In this document: positions 9,903 through 22,439 of the stretch, piece after piece
Layout: each line of letters begins with the position of its first letter
How positions within the stretch are numbered: the first letter of the stretch is position 1
Assembly (NCBI GenBank): GCA_035079385.1
Contig: JAVHKY010000027.1
Coordinates: forward strand, 1,116,001-1,180,000
DNA length: 64,000 nt
From: Aspidiotus rigidus
Lineage: Eukaryota > Arthropoda > Insecta > Hemiptera > Diaspididae
Direction of reading: 5' to 3'
Position numbers and translations under genes: made by a program
Notes under the pieces: generated by a model
What the model was told of the DNA's origin: nothing
The model's database searches: none
What the model saw: the letters and a program-made list of their open reading frames with translations, nothing else

Positions 9903-12580
9903 ATATGCCATTGTTTGAAAATGTTTTGTGGTTAAATTGCTAACTTTTAGGTTTTTTTCAAGTTTTGGAAAGGGATATATCCCTCTTCCCCCCTGTAAAT
10001 CCGCGCCTATTTCAGATAAATTGATCCATCTATAGAGTATTGAAGCCATCTCCGACGCAAATAAGATAATAATCATTCATTATAATTATTATTGTCAGTT
10101 ACTTCGTTTCAAGAAATCCCGCCAAATTTTAGGTCGAAAGAAAAGCCAAGGAAGGCTGACTGATCGTGGATGAGTCAAAGAGGACTTTACTTAGGTGATT
10201 TGCTGAGTGAACGGAGGTGTTTTGTTGTCAAGTTATTGGGAAAGTGAGTCATAGTAGAGTGAATAACTGTGGCAGCTGAGTACGGCACTTTGAATGCTAG
10301 TTCAGCGTGGACAAAAGGTTACAAGAAGGCGGAGAAAATCGCTGTACCTTTCAAAGAAAAGAAAGAGGTTCGTTTACGAAAAATTAGTGATATGTTCTCA
10401 GTATACCCTTTTCGTATATTTCAACTATACGCTTTTAATTTTTCAACCTTAGATAATATTATCTTACGGTATTCACGCTAAGCATATATAGCGTTTAGTT
10501 CTTGGTAGATACGTTCTACATATTTGCTGTTAAATTCACAAACTAAGATTCCCCGAAGGATTAAATTTACAGGTATCTACGACAAAAGTGTTCCAGTCGC
10601 GTTCGTATAAGCTGTAATCAAACCTTTTTCGGATTGACTAAACTTTCGCCCTGCAGCTCTGAAAAGGATATAGGCCCTTTTTTCACTCCTCTAGAGAGTA
10701 TCTCGTTTTGCACAGACTGAATAATATCGTACGCGCCAGAATCCTCATTTACGTAGACTTTATCAACATCGCATTGATCGTACGCTATCTCTGTTCTTTT
10801 TATTTCCTCTTTTTCTCCTGTTCATTGCATAGGAATGCACGTTGTAGTTCATCGGGTCGTGTTTCGTTATTATGCACTACAGTACTCCAAGGAGTACAAA
10901 TAGCTCGTTACATCGATGGCGTGTCCCTGCGGTGGCGTGCAAACCAACAAACCGTATTTGATAAGATAATTTTCAGTAATACGTTGAATGTATACAGCAA
11001 GATGTGCGTGCGTGCTCGACTAAGTGAAGCGCATTCTCTATACGCCCTGCCTTCTTGGTCTATATTGAGTCTTCTTACGCTGAAGTACGCTATAACTAAA
11101 TAGTAGGCCCTTTCCACGAAAAAATGTAACGCCTGAAATATTGTATTTGTACTATAACGATCTAATCTCTCGCTCACTGTTAGGGAACTTGAAAAGTCGC
11201 GCAGAAACCTGCAATTCTATTCAAGACCTTCTCAGTAGCAAGAATAATCAATGGCCCTGCTCCTCACCCCTTCCTGCTATAAAACTGGTTCTCTATTTGA
11301 AAAAGAAAAAAATTCTCTCACTGCTGGAAAACAGCAGCAAAAAGTTGAAGCTTGAGAGTCAAGTTTGAAGAGCAAAGTTCTGCTCCGACTGTATACGAGC
11401 TAATTTTGCGCAATCTGGATTCAATTTCATCAGGTAGATGAGGGGTCAATAAATCATAATATTGTATTGCAAATATTTTTTTTTGCAATGTGCGATAAAA
11501 TATTTTTGGGTGAATAGTTCAAATAAAAAGCGCGAAGAGGAAAAACTGACTCTTTTAATACGTTCCAAAATTTTCATTACTCACGTAGAACTTTTAGCAT
11601 CGCGTGCGAGTATTTATATCCAGAAAAGCTCCGCAAAACATGCTCTCGACATATATTTTGATTTTCCGCGAGAAACGTCACGCATCTGTCTTCTAATACG
11701 AACGTTAGTCTGTATGATATAACTTTACAATATATATATGAAGAAATAACTTTTTTTCCTCGGGAATGAGAATGTAGACACAGTTTTCCGTTTGACTTCT
11801 ACATATAACGTTGCAATGAACCAACGCAACAAAACCCCGAAGATACATTTCTAAATCGCTCGAAGACGTAATAAAGTTCCGCGTTTTACTTTACTTCTCT
11901 CTTCGTTATTGCCACCACAGGCTGATGAAAAGCACTACCTCAACCACCTAATTCTTTTCGCGACAATTTTGAAACCAAGTTTTCATTTTCATAACTTGTA
12001 GGCATTATAATATCAAAGTTCGTTTTTTTTTCTCCTCTCTCTCCTTTCTTTTTCTGTGTTCACCCTGCTCCAGCCACAAATAGAAAACTAACTGTTTGCA
12101 GAAAATTAAGAGGAGGAGAAAAGTAAGAGAATAAAATTTGAAAGAAATACATTTTCGTTTCGTCAAAATTAAAAGTGAGGAAGAAATATGTACTACTCGT
12201 ACATTTCATCGTTAACTAGGCGGAAAATTTTTTAATTTTTCAGAAAATAAAGTACGAGCTCATTTACTTCGAAGGAGCTTGATGGTGATATCTTATAATT
12301 GGTTGCAGTATTAAACAAATCTGAAAACTTCGCTTTTTTTTGTAAGTTTTTTTTTTTTTTGTCTTTCAATTTCAACTATAGAAAATTTATTTCATTTTTT
12401 CTTTATTACTCGCACATTATTGAAAGAAGCAGACTGATCGAGAACGTTTTAACGCTACGAACCACAGTGGGAGATTTATATATTACAACGTCAGGGCCAC
12501 CAAGAGCCAAACCGGGCCTGGGCGAAAATTTTAGTTTGTTTATAATTGTTTCATGATTCCGGCCCTCTTGAAAAAATCGT
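9903..12580. other. Non-coding AT-rich DNA
   Basis: The longest open frame (10708-11103, 131 codons) has a scattered composition, no domain and an open frame opposite it on the minus strand, so it is not called. No transposon or repeat family is recognised. Gene 2 is the last supported host gene in this direction. Confidence 0.5.
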
Positions 12581-12584
12581 ACCC

Positions 12585-12905
12585 GATGAGAAGAACGACG
12601 GCCTCCTTAACGATATTGAACAAGGAACGCAGGGAACCTCTTCTATGGGTTGAAAAATAGTACATGATATGACCCGCATTAGGATAGCCCCTTCAAGTAA
12701 CTAGACATGCAAAGCTTTGAACAACAATTGCCTTAGCCCCTTTGATGAACCAGATATGCAATGCTTCAAACACCATAAGTCCCCCTATCATCATATATTT
12801 TACAGGTCGCGAGTTGAAGTTTTTCCACGTACCCCACCTATCATATTGTAATTATAGCTCGAGAGTCAAAATTTTAACAAGGAACCTGTTCTATGGTTTT
12901 TAATT
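12585..12905. repeat. AACAGGGAACCTGTT family repeat beside Penelope element
   Basis: Segments AACGACGGCCTCCTTAACG and GGAACGCAGGGAACC at 12594-12645, then AACAAGGAACCTGTTCTATG at about 12878-12897, match the family ends at 48480, 62830 and 63450. The second segment directly abuts the first readable residues of the Penelope-like element at 12906. Another Penelope fragment, at 31765, also has this family just upstream. Confidence 0.7.
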
Positions 12906-13850
12906 ATCACAAAAGTTGACAAAGGGAATGCTGTTGTGGTCATGGAGAAGTCTTCCTACACTTCCAAAGTCCACGATGTGCTTAGCCAATGCCGAGCTAA
13001 GGAGAATTCCCTGTTCAATTTTTCCAATTTTATAGAAGAGGTTAGGATTCTTGTTAACAATAGTAATTTCATCATTAAGAACCCTTTAACTAGGAAAGAC
13101 GTTCTGGAACCTAACCCTGTTCCTTCCCTCCTTTACAATCTGCCTGAAATTCATAAGGAAGGTATACCAATGTAGTCGGTAGTCTCATGGAGTTTGAGTC
13201 TCCCTATTCAGTATTGAATTTGTGTTCCCTCGCTAACAATCTGAAGGATGTTGCGTTCAACTTTATGCTCCTTCGATATTGTGGTGTTACTTTCCTACAT
13301 CCCTAAGGCCGTTACTATGCAGCGGATGGGTGAGCTACTTGTTAAAACTGGGGTCCTTTGTGAGGAAATGGGTGAATTCTTTGACCTATTGAAGGTCTGT
13401 TGGTTCCCAAATTTTTGCAAATTTAATGGTAAATTTTACAAGTTTTCTGAAGAGGTGGGGGTCCCTATTGGATCTCTGCTGGGTTCTCTTATCTCGAAAG
13501 TTTTCATGTCTAAATTTGTGGTTGACCTGTTCTCTTTGGGCCGGGTGTTTGTTAGTTATATACATTATTGGCGCAGGTATGTTGACAACGTTTTATGTGC
13601 GTAGACCGGTCCTACAGAACTCCTTGGTGAGTTTCTTACTCCTCTAAACAGCCTATTCCCTTCCATAAAATTTACACTGGAAGTTAGTGGCTCCGCTATA
13701 AACTTCTTGGACTTGTCTGTTTCCGTCATTGACGGTGTCCATGAATTTGGTATTTATGGAAAAAATACCTCGACCGGTTCTACCATCCACGGGTCGTCAT
13801 TTGTACCTGTTGCCCACACACAAAGTTGCTACTTTTAATAGCCGGATACT
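12906..13850 (+). pseudogene. Reverse transcriptase part of Penelope-like element
   Basis: Frame 1 (to a stop at 13173-13175) carries DKGNAVVVM and PSLLYNLPEIHK. After a frameshift, 13248-13604 carries FDIVVLLSYIP (motif A region), KFYKFSEEVGVPIGSLLG (primer-grip/B region) and RRYVDN. The last should be the catalytic YVDD, so the second Asp is Asn here. The next segment, reading through the stop at 13602-13604, gives INFLDLSVSVIDG and a TIHGSSFVPVAH stretch like that at 31770-31830. Polymerase activity is excluded by both the stops and the YVDN change. Confidence 0.85.
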
Positions 13851-13944
13851 TTGCTTAATTTATATCCCCTTGAATCAGGCCGCTTCCCTTAAAGAATTAA
13901 TGATTATAAAGCACCTGGCTAGAGTAAATCAGGTCAGGGTAGAC

Positions 13945-14077
13945 ATTGACCTTGTGATTATAAATGCAATAATTTTACAAACACAGACACGTAACGTGTT
14001 TGTAAAATTATTGCATTTACAACCTTAAAGCATGACTCATACCCTTGAAGAGATGATAACATTTATTGACCTTATGG
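13945..14077. mobile_element. Nested hairpin insertion in the Penelope element
   Basis: The direct repeat ATTGACCTT (13945-13953 and 14065-14073) flanks about 111 bp that interrupts the Penelope reading: 'DIDLV' on the left resumes as 'IDLMVCKRL' on the right. The copy at 31920 reads straight through this point (GTCGACCTTATGGTC). Inside are two perfect 24-bp arms, 13961-13984 and 13996-14019, with an 11-base loop. A small element inserted with a 9-bp target duplication is the simplest reading. A local duplication is the alternative. Confidence 0.6.
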
Positions 14078-14199
14078 TTTGTAAGAGACTCACTAGAAAA
14101 TGCCTCAATCTCTAAGACCTCCCTCTTGCAAGATTTGCACCACAATAGTAGGAAACAGTGGATTAAGCTCTTGTTTCCAGGAAAGTTTTCATTGCGCAA

Positions 14200-14596
14200 T
14201 TGGGCTGTATCCTCCGCCCTTTTGGTTTTTGGCCTACCTTTTATAATCAAACTACTGTTAAGAGTCTTTTTGTGAAATTAAAGGACCCTATTCCGGTGGC
14301 CAAGAGGGAAGGGGTCTACAGGATGGCTTGTGGAGATTTCCCTAGCATCTACATAGGGACGACCACTTGTCAACTCCAAATTAGTTTACAAGCACAAAAA
14401 AGCTTGGATGAAAGGGGGGGAGTCAGCCTTTGCCGACCATTTTATTGAAAGTGGTCACAACTATAAAGAGGGGTCCAAAGACCTCCTCTATAAAGAGAAT
14501 TTGTATTTTAAACGTCTGGTCCTTGAGGAAATAGAAATCCTCCGACATTGGGATAATAGTGACGGCAGGCACTGTTTCAAACAGATACATTCCTGA
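14200..14596 (+). pseudogene. GIY-YIG endonuclease part of Penelope-like element
   Basis: The frame 14200-14448 holds LRPFGFWPTFYNQTTVKSLF followed by GVYRMACGDFPSIYIGTTT, which is the GIY-YIG core (G-V-Y ... Y-I-G). A frameshift in a G run near 14416 moves the reading to 14408-14596, with the ESAFADHFIESGHNY and KRLVLEEIEILRH regions and a stop at 14594-14596. In Penelope elements this domain nicks the target DNA. The shift in the G run alone breaks the protein. Confidence 0.87.
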
Positions 14597-14640
14597 AGAA
14601 GGATTGATCAAACTAGTCTACGGGAATGATTCACATTTTG

Positions 14641-15560
14641 ATGACTTGTTGGTGTTGGGCTCAGTTGCTTTCTTTACTTCAAGATGACTGTTTAGCCAAA
14701 AGCGCTCAGTGTCTTTAATTTGGTGCGGTCCTTTTGCAATTTTCTTTTGTTTTACCCCTTCATATATTCTCTCAATTATGGACGACCGTAACTTTTCTCA
14801 GAAACGCATCGATTCTATAAACTTAGCTACTTTTTAACGATAATTTGAACACCTAGCCTGAGATGCGGTCGTCGAAAGAGGTGAGGTAAGGATTGAATCG
14901 TTTTTTTCTTCTAATTTGCTAGGCAATTCATTTTACGCATTGCAACATACGTAATATTCAATTTCAGCATTTTTTTTTTTGCTAAATTGTATCGGGTAAT
15001 TAGGAATGAGGAGTGCAGGTAGAATCATGGTTGCAGAACATAAATTGTACACCGATAGAATTGAAGAATAAAATACGTTGCTTAGCAACTCGCAGACTTA
15101 ATTTTTCAGCGAGGATGTTATATTGTCTTATAAATTGTGACAAACTGAGCGTAGCAGTATCCCCTTCTAGAGCAAATCCAATCAACTTGGTTTTCCAATT
15201 TTTGAATAGGAACCTCGATGTTTTATAACATCCAGTGTTCCACTTGGGTTTGACAATTTACAGTGGGGTAGCATAGAGCTGGTTAAAATTTTGACTTACA
15301 ATAAGATTATGAAGCTCTTGCAAACCAAATAATAATAATTGTCGGATAATTTTCTCAGTGTTGATCAAGAAACTTTTTTTTTTGCCAAAATTACTCGGAA
15401 TTTGAACAATAAAGTTGTAATTGAGAACATAATTATTTTGTTTTGATATTGAATTAACGCTCTCAATGGACATGAATCTACTTGCACAGAGGAAGTCATT
15501 ACGTCTTCTCCTTGCTGATACCACTCCTCCTCCCTCTTGTCAATCTATAGAAAGATGAAT
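14641..15560. other. Non-coding DNA between two Penelope fragments
   Basis: This AT-rich sequence has only short open frames (15000-15185 minus, 15258-15524 minus) and no recognisable motif. The first 100-200 bases may be the 3' UTR of the element to the left, which I cannot verify. Confidence 0.4.
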
Positions 15561-15569
15561 TTGTCTGCC

Positions 15570-15890
15570 CTACCTTGGAAAAACATCCGACCAATTAGCA
15601 GCCATTCTTTGGAAATGTGGTTATGATACTGTCTTCTACCCTCTATCTACCACGTCTAACCTGATCACGCTAAAAAATCTTGGACAAGTCAGGTGTCTAC
15701 CGTTTTTCTTGTGACCAATGTCCCTCCTTCTACATTGGGCAATCTGGTCAAAAATTGCATCTGCAGCTATCCAACCACCTCTCCTTTATGATAGTGACTG
15801 CAAATGCAGACACCTGGTTGCATGCTTCTTTGGGCTACTCAGAGCAAGCGCTTTGTCTACCCCAATCTCTTGAAGAAACCAACTAAGCTT
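15570..15890 (+). pseudogene. Penelope-like fragment 2 (linker and GIY-YIG)
   Basis: At 15573-15700 the frame reads LPYLGKTSDQLAAILWKCGY and on, the family's segment just before the nuclease. After a frameshift at about 15680 comes SGVYRFSCDQCPSFYIGQSG, a well-kept GIY-YIG core. It diverges clearly from the copy at 14300 and so represents a second subfamily. Its last 100 bp match 52945-53075 in reverse orientation. Confidence 0.85.
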
Positions 15891-15899
15891 GATCCGCTC

Positions 15900-16560
15900 A
15901 CACATTCACTCCTCACACTCAAATGAATGTGCTGTGGTCCATCCTCCCGCCTTAATTACAGTGCAAACATGTTGTCTACTCAACTTTACTTAACTTCTCG
16001 TGAAGGTGTATGAAGCTAGTATAATACTGATAGAACAAAATAGTTTGAGGCCTGAAATAAGCCTAGTATGAAGGAAGCCTAGACCTAGTACAAAAAACTA
16101 GTATAAGGGAGGCTCAGAACTAATATGAAAATTTCAAATCAGGTCTAGAATACCAGTCGACAATTTTCTATCCATCAACGAGGGAGAGGGGCCAACTTGA
16201 AAAATTTCAAAATAGGTGTGAGGTTCAGGTAAAATATGAAACGTGTCGAAACTTTTTTTTTCAATAGAAGACTCAAGTGATATTTTCAATCCCCCTCTCC
16301 CAATACAATATGGCTTCCACCCCTTCCAAACCCTATGCTCAAACTTTCGACCCCTAAATGTACTGCCAAGAAAATATTTCTCCATACAGAATAATAAAAT
16401 TGTATTTGAAAATCTAGACGACTTCGAAGAGTAAGGACTGATGTTAAAATGTATTCTACCGATGAAAGATTGTAACTTATATTTCAGTGAATACAAGTAG
16501 CAAAGTATTAGAAAAAAATAGAGCACCAAATCTCTGCCTCTCTTCTGCATGAAAAATTTC
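15900..16560. repeat. CTAGTATA-type repeat and adjoining low-value open frame
   Basis: Between 16010 and 16130 CTAGTATA-type words recur (CTAGTATAATACT, AGCCTAGTATGAAGG). A 138-codon minus open frame at 16134-16550 overlaps plus frames, has no signal or domain, and sits in sequence with the TTCAATCCCCCTCTCC-type wording of the dispersed repeats. I do not call it a gene. Confidence 0.5.
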
Positions 16561-18380
16561 GTCGTATAAAGCGTTTATTTTGGTCGCTCTCGTTAAAATA
16601 TTCCTGCACAAAAAAGGCACGAGAGAAACGCGATTTTTTTTCACTCGTCATCATAATTCAATCAACGAGAGAAATATTTGCACGAGAAGCACTATGTGGA
16701 CATAGCGCCAGAGACTTTTTTTTCTATCAAATACCAAATACTACTGAAAAAGTAAGCAAATACAGAAGTGCACATAAACCGAACTCGCAAATGATGTTAC
16801 TTTTGCCGTTGTACGTATTTGCACAATTTTCAGCATCTGTAGTCCAAAGGTGCACAAATGAAAATGAGGCAAAGGGGAAAAAATATATGAAACTATACGT
16901 GAAGACCGTAATTTGATAAAGAATACGATTTTTCTCGACGAAAACAATAATACGCCGAGTATATCAGGGAAATTATGATATACGTTTCAAAATACTCCCG
17001 CTTTTTCGAATGCACGCGGCGAAATAGAATATTTTATTCTACTCCAGCAAATATTTATCATTACGTTCAATTCTCAAGTAGACATTTTTGCCTCTTCTCT
17101 CTTCGCGTTAGAAAACAATTTTCATCGACATTTCAAACAGCCTTCATATACATAACCATTATTAAGGCGAAATTTCGATGATTAAAAAAATGATAGAAAA
17201 CGCGGCATTCGGATTTAAGTTATGCGGCACGCGACGCGCGATTATTACGAGAAGACGGAAGTCGAAATCGAATAAAAAGGCGCGGCAGCATCCGAACTAC
17301 TCAATCTTGGCGCGATATATTTGTAATACTAACGCCGCCCTCCTTCCACTCCATCGCCGTTATATCGCGGTCTCTTTTGACGAAGCGCGACTTCAATTTA
17401 AAACTACGAAAATTTTGAAGACAAAAAAAACTGTCGTAAAAAAAAGTGAGTGCCTCGCACGATCGACAAAGTGCGCCGATATCGTAGACGCCTTCGATTC
17501 CATTGTCGATGACAACATACATGTGTCACCGCTCCTCTTACTCCCCCTCCCACCATTCAGCTTCCTTTCGTTCATTTTTATATCATCAGCTATTCGTTAA
17601 CCTATCCTGTATCGTACTTTTTTATACTTCGTCGCTGTTTGACTTGTGCTTCCTCACGACATACGGTCTTTTGTTTTTTGTTTTTTTTCTTCAAAATATC
17701 GCATGATAAAGTATTCAAATTGTAGGATGCGTCATTGATGTGGCGCGCATGGAAAATGTTCTCTGAGAACAATTTTCATTTTATATTGTTTCTCTTTCAT
17801 TCTTCCACAAGATACTGTTCCACAGAAGTTGTATGAAACCCGTGTTCAGAAAACGTCAAAAAGGTAGCAAAAAATATTACGATTCATCTTTACCTTCCTT
17901 AGAAGAGATTGAAAAGAAAACTTACCAAACTTCGACACATCAAGACTTCAGGGTCGAAACATACATCGTAATTTTAAATCTTTTATCCCCTCCACTCCCT
18001 AGATTTTCAAAAAATACATCAGAGGACCTATTCCTGAGTGGAATTTAAGGAACTTATTTGTGCCACAGGTTTTTACTTTTCTGTGCTACCATTTCCAAAT
18101 TTTGTACACCCTTCATTTCTAAAATTTTCAAGAATAAAATAGAGAGAACCAACGTGATTCAACTTCTACCAAATTAAAATTTTCAATTTTCTGGAAACAT
18201 TTTAAAATTTCTATCATCTTTTGAATTTTTCCACTGGAACCTTCCCAAAGTGGTATGTAAAAAATGCAATTCAACTCTCATCTAGCCACATTTTGGTGAA
18301 GCTCTACTCCTTCAGTCAGTCTCCGGGTAACTTCGTAACAAGAAATTCTGCTCTATAAAGGGGGAGGGGTTATGGAAAAA
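16560..18380. other. Unique non-coding DNA, CpG-rich in part
   Basis: The stretch 17160-17500 is rich in CpG (GCGGCACGCGACGCGCG) and gives overlapping open frames on both strands (17178-17600 plus, 17301-17522 and 17393-17575 minus). That pattern comes from composition. No splice-bounded exon or protein family is recognised. Confidence 0.4.
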
Positions 18381-18389
18381 TGACCGTTA

Positions 18390-19090
18390 TTTAGAAATTC
18401 CGAGAAATTTCGAATTTCGAGCTACGAGGCACATTGTACTCGTACAAGAAGGAAGATAGAAAAGTTTGGCAAAGAGTTAAAGTCACAAAATACAAGCAGG
18501 TCCATGTCCCCAACCCCCTACCAGATCGAATATTGGTGCGGATCCAGGCTAAATCGTTTGTGCAATATGTGTAGTTTTGCTCGATTGTGCCTCGAAATTT
18601 TCGTTGGTGCTGGTCTCCGTCTCCCCCTTGAACTGCCGGAGGGGAGACTTTAGACATGCAAGAGCAAATTTGGAAAATAAAAGGAACTCTTGAATATTTC
18701 CAGTCTCCAAGGATTGACAAATGAAGGCTTCTCCGTACTGAAAAAACTGGACAGCATAATTCGGAAAAACGTGGCAACCAAGATCAAGCCCATTTTCGCA
18801 ACAGAAATTGAATGAGAGGGCACCTCACATGTCTACAGCTCTCCCAAACGGTCGAGAGAGAAGAAGACCAGCACAAATGATTCAGCTCGGTCCCGGACCA
18901 AAATTTGATTTGGGAAGGGACTGGGGGAATAAACGTAGTACAAGCACCTTCAGTAGATTTCCTAAGACCTTTTCCAGGTCTAGGTCTGTCATTCCTCACC
19001 AGGCAACTGCTACAAGGGTCAATTCGAGAGCCATGGAATTGGTACGGCTAAAAACTACCCAAGATGCTTCAAGAAAAACCACTTGAAAAA
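18390..19090. repeat. Probable dispersed repeat
   Basis: The wording CTCACATGTCTACAGCTCTC followed by CCAAACGGTCGAGAG at 18823-18857 resembles TCGCATATCTCCAGCCCCCT and CAAACGGTTGAAAG at 39688-39720. Both regions have similar neighbours (purine-rich GGAAGGGACTGGGGG-like text). I take both as copies of one diverged repeat. The open frames 18391-18777 (minus) and 18808-19086 (plus) are not genes by any visible criterion. Confidence 0.4.
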
Positions 19091-19099
19091 AATTGGAGA

Positions 19100-22000
19100 A
19101 TTATGAAAAAACTTCGATTGCTGATTCTAGTTTTTAAAAAACGATGATGAGTTGATAGCGAGACGATACCCCTAAAATTCTGACTTTCTTGGTACTTCTA
19201 TGAATGAAGTCTAATCAATCAGCTTGTATCTTCGCTTTTTATCGCGCCATATTTGCATCTTACGTCATTTTCACGGTGTACCGTAGCTCGGCTGCCAGAT
19301 TAGCAACAACCTGAACTTTGGATAGAATTCTGAGAATTTATCCCTTATCATTTGTAGAGCGCGTACAACATCGAAACATTTATTTTATTTTGTATTTTTG
19401 TTTCGTTAAGACAGCACCAATATTACATTCTTTGTCTAGTTCGGTTCAAGAAAGTTTATGTCGTCGCCCTTAAACGGTTAGCAAAAGTTTTTAATAATGA
19501 CTATTTTATCTTTTTGGTACATGAACGTGCGCTGTATTTCGAACGATGAGTTGTCCGCAGAAAATGTCAGCGAGGAAATACGAAATTCCAGGATACAACA
19601 TCGATTTCATTTAGGTTTCCACCATCAAAAGATATACTTTTTTATATCGCGCACTCACTGTTTTGTGCTGTACGTACACATACAATAAACCAGCGTACAC
19701 GCGGACCGAGACGACTGAAAAGCAATTTACTTCATTTATTAAAGTTACCTCTCGTTCCAAAAACTTATTTTAAAGGTTTGTCGTTGATTTCTTTTTTACT
19801 CATTTCTAGTCCTTTTCACGTGTATATGGTAGGTATGTACCTTCAATATGATAGTATATAATATGAAAGTTGTAAAAGTATAGCGATGATGAGTTCCACA
19901 ACGTACAGTAGCTTTCTTTTTTTTCTTTTTCGCTTCGCCTTTGTAGGTGCCTTCATTTGAGACACAGTCAGTCGTACAGGACAGTACGAAGATAAAACAA
20001 ATAACGATATGAGTTCCCGCACGGGATGAGTCTTCGTCTACATTTTCGTTTTCCCTGCTAAAGCCGCACATACAACTTTATTTAACTTCGGTAAATAGTT
20101 TCAGAAAAGTTTAAGAAGAAAAGATCACCGAGTTTGCGAGACAGCAGTCTATTCTTGCGATTCGTCCTCTCTCTCTCTAGCTTACGTACAGACTCATTTT
20201 TTCTTTAGTATTCTTCTTTCAGTCTTTCGTGTATGAATTTCAAGAGACAATCTTCAACATTGCAAGATTATCATCTGACTGTATGCATTAGTGTTATGTT
20301 GTTGATATAGTAGTGTTCTTACTAAGGAAATTTTGTAACACCATCGCTGACCGTCAACTTTTGAACGTAATAATAAATAATTGTGCACATTTATCCTCGT
20401 CAAGGGAGAAGATGGCTCGCTCCACATATTTAATTTCCTATCATCTTCTATTAGAAATACATTTTAAGAACTGACATTTTTTCTTATTCGCGTAGAAACA
20501 CTCATTTTTTTATTCATTTGTTCCTCGATTTATGTCAAAATAATTATGTGTACCGCCTTACAGTCGATTATTCATGACGAGAACACCCCTTCGGTACTTC
20601 TCATTCTTGCAAGCATTCTACTGTTTACTCGACTGATTAACATCTTACAGATATAAAGATCTTATTAACGTTTTAAAGGAAGGCTTTTTACCATGGAGGA
20701 AAATTTTAGGTTTTTATCGATATTGCAAGAAGAAGTCTGTGAACGAGATATCATTTTGTAGGGCTTTGTGTCTGAAGTTTGTAATTTTATGGTTGTGAGT
20801 CTACCTCTAACCTCTGAACTTTTTAATCCTATTGGCACCAACCTTTAATTTAATTTTATTGTTTGAAAACAAATAAGAATTTTTTAGAATGATTATCAAC
20901 TTTCTTCCTTTCTAATTGCGTTTATTTTGAAACCTTAAAATGACTTAAAAAATTTCAGAAATATTTTTCTAAGCTTAGCAACAAATTTTACACGAGAGTT
21001 CACAAAAATCACAAATGTTTTGATGATAATTGTTGGTCAATTATTGGATCTCTGGGAACCTTACAAGTCTATATGAGACGTTTGACTAACTTGTAGAATT
21101 TATTGACCATTTTTTTTCGAACTAATAAGAATTGACCTAATTGTTGAACAAAATACTTTAAGTCATGGTTCTCCATGTTGGAAAAGTGGATTTTCTCGAT
21201 TTTCGTTATTTTCTAGACCGTTTCAGCGACTGAAGAATTTTTGGACTACGTGTTTACATTAAAATTGACCTAGTCGATAAAAAAAATATTGAAAGCAGAC
21301 TTTTATCTAGCTAAATTAATATGTTTGAATCGAGATAAACCATGCCAATGGGAATTCTGATTGGAGCAATAGAGTGGTATAAGCACGGAATGGTCAGAAT
21401 CCATTGATACGGATGCTGACCGTATCTCAGGAATTCGTTGAATCCTTTAGAGTGAGCTATTCATATTCCGTCAGAGACTGTTCACGTTCTTCCATTTGTC
21501 TACATCAAGGGTAACGAAATATTACTCAAGAAATGACTTAAGAAAGTCCCACAGACTCAATAACTATCAACTTACCTATTATTTTTTTTTGTAACGTAAT
21601 TTTTTTTAGTTTAGTGGTACTTCTGCTAGTAATAAATAATCGATATCATTGTAAAATAGCATTGATATTTTTGAAATCAATTTATATCGATTCTACAAAT
21701 ACTTTCGTCATCACGAAATGAACAATCATTTCTTCTGAAATTCCAAGTAAAAACAAAATACTCGTACCTTCATTCCGTAAGATATCTAGCTTACGTCTAC
21801 GTTTCGTTTTTGCACGAACATCGGTTCTTTCGACGTTCGGTATTGAAAAAATTGTAAGACGGAATACTTTTACGACTGTAAACTTCAGGAAGCTGTAAAA
21901 TTGAGATTCAGAAAAAAACCATAAAAAATAAGAATGAGAGAAAGAGAGGAGCGAGCCGAATGATTTTCTCTTATTGTTAAGAAGATAATATCCTAAACTT

Positions 22001-22430
22001 TACTGCAAAGAAAGCTGTGACAGAAACATTTTCTTTTTTTTATTTTGAATATCTTAGTAAGTTTTCTGATTTTAAGGCGTCGTTTAGAAAACAGAAGGCG
22101 GGCATCTCGAATGCCCAAAAATCATGTATTTTTGCAATATTTTTCTACGGCCAAGGACTGCGGGTTACCAGGTGAAACATCCAAAAAATATTGAACGTGA
22201 TATCCATGATTTGAAGAAATTTTCATTCTCTATGAGCAACTGGTTCACAATAGAAATTTCGTAAAATTGTACGGAAGAACTACGAGCTAAAGTTTGTCTG
22301 AATACCTCGAACAATTTGGAAATCAATAATTTCCTTTCGAGCCCTAAAATCTCGGAGAAGAGGAAGAAAAATCTCGACTTCAGTACCCTTGACGTTTGGT
22401 AAAGCCTATGAAGTATTTCTTATCTTCCGC
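19100..22430. other. Long non-coding AT-rich stretch
   Basis: I see no ORF with family resemblance, no repeat-family wording and no long inverted repeat across these 3.3 kb. Open frames are few and short. Confidence 0.5.
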
Positions 22431-22439
22431 GCTCGTGCC

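Larger units (their letters stand above)
12906..14640 (+). mobile_element. Decayed Penelope-like retroelement (RT + GIY-YIG)
   Basis: Reading left to right across several frames gives the parts of a Penelope-like element in order. First comes a DKGNAVVVM-type start, then LYNLPEIHKEGIP (the family's PKIHK region), an RT core, an INFLDLS-type segment and a thumb/linker region. At the end is a GIY-YIG nuclease (GVYRMACGDFPSIYIG) with the SAFADHFIESGHN motif. Stops and frameshifts split it into at least five frames, so it is dead. The 5' end is missing and is replaced by another repeat. Related fragments lie at 15570-15890, 31765-32240 and 52945-53075. Confidence 0.88.

Noticed and set aside
10708..11103. 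131-codon + open frame
   Set aside because: No domain, no signal, random-looking composition and another open frame on the opposite strand.
16134..16550. 138-codon minus open frame
   Set aside because: It overlaps repeat-like sequence and a plus frame, and no family resemblance is seen.
17178..17600. 140-codon + open frame
   Set aside because: CpG-rich composition lowers stop frequency on both strands here, and the encoded protein has no recognisable feature.
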